A DNA stretch of 64,000 nt from Serinus canaria (taxonomy: Eukaryota > Chordata > Aves > Passeriformes > Fringillidae), in the NCBI RefSeq assembly GCF_022539315.1, contig NC_066333.1:11685001-11749000 (forward strand). The letters run 5' to 3'. The notes under the pieces were generated by a model. That model worked only from the letters and a program-made list of their open reading frames with translations. It searched no databases and had not been told where the DNA came from. The position numbers were made by a program, and so were the translations under genes. Of the stretch, positions 35,415-47,400 are shown piece by piece; position 1 is the stretch's first letter, and every line of letters starts with the position of its first letter.

Positions 35415-35426
35415 CAAGATGGCCGG
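35415..35426 (+). promoter_or_regulatory. TISU/YY1-like element at the PPP4R1L start codon
   Basis: CAAGATGGCCGG surrounds the start ATG (35419-35421), matching TISU at 10 of 12 positions. TISU mRNAs usually have 5' UTRs of only about a dozen bases. A start site this close would exclude the out-of-frame ATG at 35405, which otherwise opens a 19-codon frame overlapping the main one. Confidence 0.65.
35419..35425 (+). CDS. PPP4R1L: PPP4R1L exon 1 (7 coding bases)
   Basis: ATG GCC G, then GTAAGT. The tiny coding part makes Met-Ala and the first base of Gly3, as in the family start MAGIPLYFVDLQDD. Confidence 0.88.
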
Positions 35427-38400
35427 TAAGTGGGGCCGGCGGGCGGGCGGCTCAGCCGGAGCTGCCGCCGTCCCTCCGAAACCAACCCCCTGGTATCTCT
35501 CTTCTGTTTTTTGTTTGTAGGGATCCCTTTGTATTTTGTGGATTTGCAGGATGACTTAGATGATTGTGAGTAACTGTTTTTTATTTTTCCGCTCCCTGTT
35601 CAGGCCCGCGCTCCCACCCTGGGGTCCTCCTGTCGCCCTCTTTCCCTCTCCGCATTTTCACCCCGGTGAGGGCGAGGGGAGGATTTTGTGGCAGTTCTGG
35701 CAGGTGAAGGGTCCCGAGGCGCTGGGACCATCCCCGCTGGTTCCAGTGGCCGCTGGCCACGGTGTAAACAGCAGCTCCGGCAGCGCCCGAGCCTGGGAAA
35801 GGCGCACGGGGGGACGAGGGGATCAGCCCCGCTCCTGTTGTCAGTGGGCATTAGGATACTTAGCCCAGGGATTGCTCAGCTGAGCCATGACACTTTCCAA
35901 AGCTGTAGAGGCTGTGAGGACGCGTTTTCCGCTGCTCCTGCATCCCGGGGATGTGCTGCGAGCGCACCTCGGGATGAAGGGAAGATCTCCGTGTGTGCTC
36001 CGGTTGGATCGCACAAACCGGTGGGTTTGGGCTGAGTACCGTGCCCCGGTCCCAGAGCAGGGAACGGCTCCATCACACACCCGTGTAGTCCAGGGCTGTG
36101 TTCCAGACGAGCTGGACACCTGTCAGACGTGAACCAGCCTGCCAAGCGCTGTGACTTCAGGAGATAAAGCTTTGACTAGCAGTGATAGGAACTTCTGTTG
36201 CCTTAGAAAGCAGCTAGCGCTCACCCCACCTCTCTCTGTGGGGTGGCTTCCTCAACACTTTGGATTGACTTTCCATTAAAAAAGAAAGATGTTGTATTTG
36301 TTTCTTGTGTGAAACTTTGTTTCTCACAAGACTTTTATTGTTTGATACTGCTTGGAAAAGTGAAACAGGTGGACCTATCCCACCTGCCTTCCCAGCTAAG
36401 CATGAGAAAGGTGGTTTTGGGAACACCAGGGGAAATGTTTGAATACAACTGGGCTCGAAAGTCTTTCGTTTGGAAGATGTGCAGGGACGTTGCCTCTGTG
36501 GGAGGAGCTGGTTCTGTGGAATTCTGTTGGATGTTGCTCTCAGTCCTTGAGGTTTCTGCTTTTCCCTAGTAGGTAGCAGTGTGTAAAGCGTGAGAAGCAG
36601 AAATAAATGCAAACTTCAAAGTAGTTTTCTTATGGGTTTTGGCCTTGGACCATCCCTGGGAGTGTTTGTTGTCCATTAGTGTTCACTCCTTGGCTGTTCT
36701 GTTTAGACTGTAACAGATTTGTCTGCTAAGTTGATTAAGAAGCTTGATGCTCGTAAGGCAAAACTCAAATGAGTAAAAATGTCCAGATAAAGACATTTTT
36801 GCCATAAGTGGTAATTCATAAAAGAAGTTATCCATTCCAGGATGAGCATGTAAATAAATGTACCTTTTAGAGCTTTATGAAAATTGAATTATGTGATTTA
36901 AAATTATTCTTTATGTTAATTATTTTGACATTACCTTTAGAATTGTGGAATCAAAAGCTCTCTGTTGTAGCAGAGTTCAGGTGTCCCTTGACTAAGATAC
37001 TGTTGTGCAGAGACTAGGCTAGCAGAGAGTTCAGGATGTGTTTTAGGAAAGGCTCAGTGAAATAAATCACTGGAACTGGATTCTTACTTGCTTAAGCTGG
37101 TGAAATGGTGTCATGCACACTGAAGATCAATTGTGTTGAAACAGGAAATCTAAGGACTTATTCTGAATGTGGAAAAAAGCTGTAGTAAAATCTAGCTAAA
37201 TTCAAGTGCAGCTTAAAACTTGTTTTTCATAAGGTAATGGGTCATCTGGAAGAAAGTATTAGCTTATTTCTGCCCTTTGTGTAATTAATAAGAAAGTATT
37301 TAAATAATTTGGTTTTCCTTCTACAAACACCAGGAGGGAAAATTACCTTCTTGTGCTGATGAAACCGTTGTGCTGGGTGCTGGTATTTACTGGTTTGTGC
37401 TGTGAAATCTGAATAGTGACACTGGGTGATGACATTGAATTGCTCCACTAGGTCCTGTGACCCTGAGTTTGTCACACCTCTGAGCAGCTTTTAAGCACAG
37501 TGAACTCAAGTTCATCTGTGAATACTGTCACATTTATTTCTGTTTATAGGTGAACAGATTTCAAGCTCACTTGTTTGATCTAGTTAGAGGGGAAAAATAC
37601 TGAATAATAGATGTATCTGTGAAGGAACATTAGATAAGAAATAATAGTTCAGTATTTGGGGTTTGCTTTATAATACTTGGTGTATTCTGAAACTTGTGAG
37701 TATCCATGGTGTCCTATTTTATGGAAGAAGAAAGCTAAAATTCTTGAGAGAAGACAAAATGGATTCTGCCATGATTATTCCTTACTTATGTGTAGTGAGA
37801 GTGTATGGAAAAAATTTCAGGTATTTAACTCTCAATCCTGAGCATAAGTAGTGGTGCTCTGTTTTCTCTCTGCTCTTGGAAGCACTGGTGTGTGCTTAAG
37901 TACTTTAAATGAATAATGGAGCTGCTCTGTGCAGTAAGATTAAACATGTACATCATGTTTACAAAATTAGTCCCAGGTGTGGTATTGTAGTCAAAGTTAG
38001 AACTGGGATTTATTTCATTGTTGTTTGAATTTGTAGTAATTCTGAACTATTTGAAGAGAACTAATAGCTTTAATTGTTAAAGTGTTTCTAATTAGGGACA
38101 GGTGGGAACTAGGCAAAGCTAATAACAAGTATATTGATTCTAATCAGTCTTTCTTTGTGTAACAAGTGACTAACCTCAAAAATCAGCTACTAAGTGTCTG
38201 GTCTGTGTATTTCAAATATATACACTATAATTGCACAGATGTAAGGATGGCCGGAGTTTGTTGCAACCTCAGAAGGGAAATCTACAATGCTACAGACACT
38301 GTGTAACTCCCCCTGAGCTGTCAGGGACACGGCAAGTTTCTTCTGAAGCAGCAAATCTGGATGTTCCCTCTTCAGATGCCTTGACTGGGGGGAAGTCCTG

Positions 38401-41400
38401 GAGCAGATTTATCCCAGACAGACCTGGGCTCTGTAAATTGTTTACACTTGTGCAGAAAAATGTTTTGAACTAGACAGACCCTTGTGTAAGGAGCAGGCAT
38501 GAGAAACAATAATGACCAGTGGAGGGGAAATAAGGGCGTCAGTGCAATATGTCATCATTTTAAAAAGCTGGGAATAATTAGCATCTGTTTCCTATTGTGT
38601 GGCTGTGGGTTCACTTGTAGTATCTGTGTGCACAATTGAAATGTTGATGTTTAATCTAATCCCACAGTTCTGTTTGTTTGAAGTCTGTTGAAATTGTTGA
38701 GCACGTTGTCTGTGAGAAAAGCAGAATTTTGAACTTCTGTAGTATTTTAACTCACCTGGGTTCCTTGGAGACCTTGAACCAATCTGCTTTTTTCCCCTGG
38801 AAACCCAGATACAGCATTTTTCTCCAAGTATGTTCAGATGACTTCCTCTTTTACTGAGCTGTATTTCTGAGAGTGTTTTGACTTTTGCTGAATAATTGGA
38901 AAGCAGAGTTTTACATAGGAAATGTTGGGGAAAAACTGAGGCTTGGAACAGAGGATTTTTTTAACATAAAAATTGATTTATAATAGGTATTAATGGAGTT
39001 TAGGCCAAAGAAGTGGCTTCTTGTCTTCAGTGGTTGTCACTGTCAGCACATGTGCTGGTTTGTGAGATACTTCATGCATGTGAGAAGCTGTGCTGGCAGA
39101 ATTTGCATTTACTTAAGTGTGATCCCAGTTGCTCTATTTGTGTGAAAGAAATGTGCCTGGCTCTAGGAGTGCTTGGGACAGCTGTAAACCCAGAGCAGCA
39201 ATATTAACTACTCCAGTGCAACTCTTTCTGTGGAGTTCCTGTATCCAGTAGATAAGAACATTTATGTGAAAGATTTGTATTGCAGGTACATGATTTCACT
39301 TGGTTGTAGGGATGAAGGATTAAAATAAGTTTGCAACAAAGTTCTCCCGTTCCCTTTCCTTTTCACAGTCATACCTCCTGCCTGTGGTCTGTGATGGTGA
39401 CTCTTAGACTTGGTAAGGCACGTTGTAACAGTTGATGTAGTAATATTTGGATAAAAATCTGAAGCTGCAAATAGAAAAAAGATTCAGAGAAGAGTGGGTT
39501 CACACATTAAAAAAAGTCCATAGTTGATAGGTGCAGCAGGGAGCTCCCAGCACGTTCATAAGTACTGTGAAGTTGAAGTTTTTTTCCCCAAGTCTGTTTG
39601 ATTTAAGTATATGGGACCCAGTAACTACAGTGAGAAAAATGTACCTCAGGAACTTTGAAACAGACATAAGAATTTGCTGGTTTGCTGGTTTAAAGCAATA
39701 CAGTTTGAAATTTGCTATGATTATTAAAATTACAATTTCTTCTAATGGGATTTACTTTTCTTTTGAATGTGTGGGTCGGTTTGTGATGTGCAATTGTGTC
39801 AGCTGAGCCCTCTTAACTCAATGCATGTGGATCCTCCATTGAAAGGGCAAAGTAAAGTGTGTTTAAAGCCAAGGATTTTGACAGTTAAATTTTAAAGCTT
39901 GAATTTACACATCTGTATGCAAGTGTTGTACTCAACTTCATTAGATACAATTTAAGATAATTTTGTAAGCTGTTTGCAGTGATGTGCAATTACTTTTCTT
40001 TTAAAGAAATAGTTACTGGTTTCTTGTATTTTATATTGTAACATCTCTTTCTGACTCTTGTTTTTTTTGTTTTTTTTTTGTTTTTTTGGGTTACTTTTCA
40101 TGTCTTTCAAGTTGGCTTTGAAGATTATGGACCCGACTGTGATAGCATGAGGATAACAGCATTCCTGGATATTCCTGGACAGGATAACTTAACTCCACTG
40201 GCTCGTCTAGAGAAATATGCCTTCAGTGATAATGTATTTAACAGGTAAGGGCACAGCAGGCACTCTTGGTGGTGCCTGAGTGCACTGTGCATGTTTAGAT
40301 GTTGCTGTGTCTTTCATTGCTCTCCCAAATACATGCCTGATGTTATTTCTATTTGAATAACTTGTAAAACACTTCCATGGAAAGAGATTTTTCAATCTTG
40401 GTTATCAAATAAGATCTCTTGATTCCATCTTGATTTTGTTGGTATGTGGAATGTTCAGAGAACAGCTTGATCTGTTTTATGGTGACATTTACATTTGATG
40501 AGTTCCCCTTGCATCCCATCTAAGTGTCACTGGCTGGATATTGAGGCAATTGTTGTGTTCACTCCACAGGCAAATTATTGCCCGGGGTCTTCTGGATGTC
40601 TTTCGAGATTTCAGTAACAATGAAGAAGACTTTCTGACTGTAATGGAAATAGTGGTCAGGCTCTCTGAAGATGCAGGTTTGAAAGTTTGCTTTTGTTTGT
40701 TTTTTAATTTGTGTAAGTTATTTTAGGTAAATTGCAACATAGGAAATGCTGACTTCCGATTTTGAGAAAGCAATGAATGAATGAAGGAAGTTGAATCATC
40801 TAGCAGGAAGATCTGTCAACAAAAAGATTCATTTTTCTCTTGTTTTTGAAATATTTTGTATGGTAAATGTTAAATGAAAGGCCTATTCTTAGTATAGGGC
40901 CCAAAGCAACATTTTTCAAGAAATTTGTTAAATTTGATTTGTTATATCTGGTGTAAGTGGCACAGAGCAGTTGTGTGTTTTAATAGTTCTTGTGCATACA
41001 TTCATGGTGACTGGATTTTCCAGCTTGTGATCTCATTTTATTGGATTGATTTGGGAACTGATCCCAAGTCTCTGAACTGTGATGATGTATGTAAGGCTAT
41101 TCTGTTTTATTCAGCTTTCCTTTAAGAACAGGCAATCTCAGTGATTCTATTTCTATGTTTTGGTTATTTTAATTTTCCTCTGTTGTGAAAACATAAAGAA
41201 AAATGCCACCTTTTTTTTAAGCTACCTGATCTTCATTTCATATTTACCAATTAATCTGACTTGTATTTCCAGAGCCAACTGTTCGCACAGAGCTGATGGA
41301 ACAGATTCCTCCTATTGCCATCTTTCTACAAGAAAGTCGACCAAAATTCCCAACAGCATTTTTTGAATACCTTATGCCTATAGTAGTGAGGTACCTCACA

Positions 41401-44400
41401 GATGTTAACAATCAGGTAGGAAAAACAGACAACAGGAGTTGAATCCTTGGAAAATTCTGTGTGGTTCAGTGAATTTAAGGCATGAGAAAGAGATAAGAAG
41501 AAATTCCACACTGGTTGATATCTGGCTTTTATGTAGTGCTCTGTTTATTGGTTTCAGTACATTCTGCTAGGGAGGTCTTATTTTTTTTTTTTTTTTCTTT
41601 TTTTTTTGTATTTTTGTTTTTAATACTTCCCTTAGCAGATAATGGGAGACTTCAGGATTTGCCTGACAGCACATGGACAGAATCTGTACAGGAGTCATGA
41701 CTTGAAAACCCTGTCTTCTACTTCATCTTTGTTTTATTTTCAGAATGTGATGAAATGTCATCTAATGATTACATTAAACTTTAGTATTTGTTACTAATTC
41801 TTTATGGTAATAAAACCAAGATTTTTTTTTCTGGGTTTTATTTTTATTTTAGCTTATACCTGTGTATTCATTCAAAGGATAGAGGCTTTTGTTGTTCTTG
41901 TATCTGTAAATGTTGTTTTTATAGTGACAAACTGGTTTGTGTGTGTTTGTTTATAGGTCAGAAAGGCAGGCCAGGAAGCACTGCTGATATTGCTGGAACA
42001 AGATCTGGTAGCTCAGAGTGACATTGAAAATAAGGTGTGTCCAATTCTGCTGGACCTCTCTGCTCCTGACAGTGATGACGAGTACAAGGTGGAAGCTGTC
42101 AATGTAAGTTGATAACATAAATTTATAGTGGTGATTAAGTTAAGGTCCAGGAATAATGCTGACATTAAAAAAAGGAAGCCATCAAACTTTGTGTTTATTC
42201 AGTAAGATATTTGGATTTTTATTTTAACAAAACAAGTCTTTAATTTTTATTCTGCATTTTTGAAAATATCAGATTTAAAGAGACCATCTTTATCCTTCAG
42301 GATGCTAAATAATGTCAAAATAGCAGCTGAATGGCTTTAAAATACAATTGGTCCTTGGCAGCCTTTTTTAAAATTCTTGTTAGGATTGTTACATTCTCCA
42401 GAGTGTTCTTTACGTTTGCTTTACCAAGTTTCACAGTAACGTTGTAGAAATGTGACCTGATCTCTGTTCTGAAGCGTTTTGAAAAAAACATTGCCTGGTG
42501 ACTTTCAAGAAATCAGTTGACTCCACAGAAAAGTGCTGGTGTGTAATTACATTTCAGCATGGATATCTGACACTTGACCTGTAAAATATTTTACCAGCTA
42601 GATTTTCCTCTTCCTTGTTTGGGAGTTGGGAATTGCTTAGGCAATTTTCCAGGATGACATCTGAGCACCAGATGCCTTTTAGGAGTTTGAAAATTTGTAG
42701 GAAAGTCCTTGAATGGTTTCTTCCTTAGTTGTTTAGCATTCTATTACAAAGGCAAGCAAGGAATAAAGCTTATTTTTTGTGAAGGTAGAAAGCTTCAATA
42801 TTTTTTGAAAAATAAAACCAGAAAGATGAGGACTGTAATCTGATGATGTTTGTGTAAGCATTAAAACCCTGGTGCATCAGAGCCCCTTGCTTTCCCCTTT
42901 TGCAAATACAAGAATTACAGCAACTTCTCCCAGAAAGTGGGAGCTGAAAGGAAACACCCAACCCAAAGCACATGATTCTCACAGCAGAAACATGGTTTGT
43001 GTTGGTAGAGGAAACTGATGGTTCCTCAGAGAAAGCTGAATTAAGGAGTGTGTTGCTTACTTCCTTTAAATATACACTGTTAACTCCTAAAATTCCTGGG
43101 CATCGTTCCTGAAAAGTGTGCAGTGGTTCACATAAATAACTTGTTTTTCTTGCACTCCCTTTTTTTGTCTCCTGCTGTATGGCAAACTTCTATTTTATTG
43201 TGGTATCTGAGCCTCCAGAGCTGGGACTGTGCATGTTTTAAAGCATCTGATCTGCTAAAGACCAATCATTTTCTTGCATGCTGAAGCTTGGGATAATTCT
43301 AATATGCTTCAAGAGTATGGATTTTGTAGGATCCTAGTGCAATGGAACTTTTGTCTTCTTTATACAAAATGCCAGTGTTTGCCACATTGCAAACACCTTG
43401 AAAACAAATCTATTAGTAAAAAGTCTATTTAAGCAGATAAAGACAAGGAAATAAAGGCAGAAATATTATATTCTGGCATAGAATGATTTAAAGTAAAGCT
43501 GTGTTTGTGCTTTACATAAAACAGGTGTATGGAAATACAAATAATGGGTAGCAGTTTCATCTGTTTGATTGTAATCACTGTCTTGCTCTCTGAGGTAATT
43601 TTTAGGAGGAATATTTAGCTGTGCTTAAAAGGTTTATAATTTCCTTCTCCTTACTCATATTCCTTTCCTGATTTTCAGATAATCTGTAAAATGGCTTCTA
43701 TGTTGAGCAGAACAACAGTTGAGCACCTGCTGCTTCCTCGTTTCTGTGAACTGTGCAGTGATGGGAAATTGTTTCAAGTCCGAAAGGTTGGTGTGTGTCC
43801 AGTCCTAAACCACCTGCAAATGAGTTTGTTCTGCTGTTCAAATGCTTTCCTGCATGATTTAGTCATAACTCTAGCTGATGGACTTTCAAAGCATCTGGAA
43901 GAGAAGTTTTGGTTTATTGACATGGTTCTAGTTTCTGTGGTTCAGTAAAGAAACAGGTAATAGACTTTGGCCAGTAGGTTGGGTTCAGTAGTTAAACGAG
44001 TCTTGCCCATTTAATAGTTTTGCACAATGTTTTTTTGTAAGCTGCTGTGCTTGGTTATAGGATAGTAGCAACTTTTATAATTTCTAGCATCTTATTTCAA
44101 AATTCAAAAGTTATAGACATCCTTTCTTTAAAAAGAAATCTGTTATTATTGAAAGGAGAAATTCCCAAAGTGTAAGACTTATTTTAACTCATGTTTGAGT
44201 ACAAAAGGAAACTTGTAGCATAACAAGTATTAAAATACTTGTGTAGACTTAAGGATCACACCAAGCTTCAGCAACATAAGCTGCAACATAAGCTGCACTT
44301 GCTGGAATTTGAGCTGCTTTTATTGCCTTCTAAATAAGCACAGAGAGTGACTAAAATGTGTATGAACACAGCTCTATCTTAAATTATTTCAGATTTTGCC

Positions 44401-47400
44401 AGCATCTTTTTCCAGCCTGAGGGGATGTCCCTTTTGCCTTAATTAGAGCTTCTGTAATGGCCTGTAAATGGCACGAACTTGAGACCTTGATTAAACTTTG
44501 CTTCAGCAAAGCACTTAAGCCACCTTGAGCCAGGGTAGTACTGTCAGTACACCTAAGTCCTGACCCTGGTATCATGTTCTGGCCTGCTTTGGGTTTGACA
44601 GCTGCTGCTCAAAGTGATTTAAACTTTCATGTGGGTTTATTGTCCCTTCTGGTGGTTACTGGAGCAGATGATGCTCCTCATGCAGAAACCTTTATTACTA
44701 TTGATCCCAGAGGCATGTGGTGTATGGACACTTGCTCCAATGAGTCTTTGTTTGGATGAGTTAATATTACATGATGCAGTTACAGGCCTGAAATTGGAAG
44801 AGTCAAAACATGTGCAGTTGTTTGATGGGATAAATAATGCATGGTGGAGTTGATAATCAAACTAATGCCCTTGAAAGAGACACAGCTTATTAATGACTTT
44901 TTATTTCTTAGATTTGTGCAGCTAATTTTGGTGACATTTGTAATGCAGTTGGGCAAGAAGCCACTGAAAGACTGCTGGTACGTAAAAACCAAATCAATTT
45001 GCAAGACCTGTATTTCTCAGTTCAGAAAGTTTAATAATGAGTTCCTTTAATGTCTTCTCTATAAATTAATCAGTGTGCATGCATTTTTTAATTGATTTGG
45101 CTAAGTCTGTGGTTGCAATTACAGAGCAAAACTTGGAATTAAGAGAAATGCAAAGTTCTTGCTTTGCAAAATGTGTTTAACAAAGTAATTGACAGCAGAT
45201 TTTATATATGTGTGTGTGTGTGCGCGTGTGTGTATATACACATATGTTTATGTATACACACACACTGTAGAATTACCATTTCATTTTTCCCTGAACTAGA
45301 TCATCAAATCAATTCTGATTTCAGGGAAAATAGGCCATTAATTATTCTTTCTTTCTGCAAATAGTTGTACACACATTCCTAACGGAATAAGTGAGAGACA
45401 GATGGGTTTTATTCCAATTCCTTTAATTAGTGTGTGCATTTAACCTGTCCCTGTTTCGTCTGTTCTTTACTTATTGTCTCCAGTTTTCAAACAAATACTT
45501 TGATATTGCTGCAGTGTTTGTTTAGTCTTTAATTAGTCTTGGATTGGCTTATTTTTGGCAGATTCCCAAGTTCTTTGAGCTGTGTTCTGATAGTGTGTGG
45601 GGAATGAGGAAGGCTTGTGCTGAATGCTTTATGGCAGTGTCTTACACCACATCCCCAGAAGTTCGCAGGAGCAAACTGTCCCCACTGTTCATCAGCCTGA
45701 TCAGTGACACCTGCAGATGGGTGAGTAACTCCCTCTGGAATGGATGCCTTCTCCCAGGCAAATCCTAAATAAATAATGGGCAAGTTTAGTAGTGCTCTGA
45801 AGTGCATTTGCTGAAACCAGAGCTTAATGTGCTAAAACCTAATCTCTAATGAGATAGTTTGTGTCCTCTCTCTCAACAGTTTATAAAAGTAAATACTTTT
45901 CTGAGAAAATTTTGCTCGTGTTAAATAGATGAGTTGAAGGTAAACAGATGTCCTTCAAATTTATAACTTCCAGAAGATTTCTGTACAATGATTGTAGATA
46001 TATGCTTAGGTGTATCACCCTTTGCTTAGGTGTTATTTATTTGGTAATTGGTTATATTTGGTATTAAATGAAGCTTTTATATTAAGAACCAATTGGTTCT
46101 TACTGAAAATTGCACCAAATTTAGATTTTTCAACTTTGTGAGAGTTGCATGAAGCCTGACTGTTGTTCTCCACCACCACAGGTTCGTCAGGCTGCTTTTC
46201 AGTCTCTTGGCCCATTTATTTCTACCTTTGCAAACCCTTCAAGTGCTGGTCTTTACATTCGAGAAGATGGGACGCTGAGTATCCGACCACCAGCACAAGA
46301 TGTGAATTCCAATTCCTGTCAACCAAGCAGCAATACCACTTTGATGTCTTCCAGTGCAAATGCTGCATTGTCCAGGTAAATCCTGGGAAAGGTGTGATGT
46401 AGTGGAAGGGGTTAAAAAAGGGGGGTTTTGTTGCTTGTCAAAGCTAAAAATTCAGTTTGAGAATGCAGTTCCAGAAAAGGTCTGAAGACTGAGATCACCC
46501 ATTTTGAGTGTAACCACATTGCTGAAAACCTCACTTTGGCTTCACAGGAGGGCAAAGGGAAAACTGGTGAAGCAAAGGATAGTGGTAACAAATTCTGTCT
46601 TTCTTTAGAGAAAATCTTCTGTTGTTGCTGCTGTCTTTTATGAAGTTTTTAACTGAAAACTTCTTGTTACAGAGTACTTAAAATTTACTTTCAATAACTT
46701 TGTTTCTAGCTCAGAACAACCAATGGAAATCAAACCCGAATCATCGACAGAGGACACTTCAGCAGAAGTTCATACAAAGCTCTCTGAGGACCTAAATAAA
46801 AATTCATGGGAAGAAAGTTCAGATTGTTGTGCCAGCCCTGGAGAAGATGTGTCTGGCTTGTGTCAGGGTGACAAAACTGCTGCTGGTGCCACTGAAGGCA
46901 CGAAGGAGAGCAGTTTTCCGGGGCTGAGCTCAGGGCTGCCGTCTGCCGAGGACGTGTTTAGCACGTTCCTGTACTGGCGCCCTCCTCTGCCCGACATAAG
47001 TCAGGACCTGGAGTTGCTGCAGTTCAAGGCTGAGAAGCACAACGATGCCTGCTCTGTGCCATGTAATAACTGTGTTGCTAGCAATGAAATAAAAAAGGTT
47101 CTAGAAAGCTTACAGGAGCACATAGATGATCCAGATGTTCAAGGTGAGACTCTAGGACAGTAAAATTGTGTTTTCTCTGAGCAGGTTCTCTGGCCTTTAC
47201 AAAACACTTTGGCTGCATTTTAATTAGCTTGATCTTCATAGAGTGATGAACCTACCTTGAGTAGTAAATTATATAAATTATATTATATTCCTGGCTTCTG
47301 TTTGCATGAAAAATAAATTGATGTAACTACAAAAGGGAAAACAGCTTGTTAAAGACAGTTTTAACAGGTTTTGAGTATTGTAGGTACTGTGGGTTTAGTG

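Larger units (their letters stand above)
34720..35480. promoter_or_regulatory. bidirectional CpG-island promoter of RAB22A and PPP4R1L
   Basis: The RAB22A ATG (35082, minus) and the PPP4R1L ATG (35419, plus) lie head to head with 336 bp between them, inside one CpG-dense block with several GC boxes (CCCGCCC at about 35160-35265) and no TATA box. Each side carries a CAAGATGGC element in its own direction of transcription (35226-35215 minus, 35415-35426 plus), the YY1/TISU type found at or just after start sites. The likely start sites are therefore about 190 bp apart; this is inferred. Confidence 0.85.

Noticed and set aside
34677..35429. 250-codon plus-strand frame across the RAB22A/PPP4R1L island
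   Set aside because: It is antisense to RAB22A exon 1, covers a minisatellite and promoter, and has no homology. It is a GC-content artefact.
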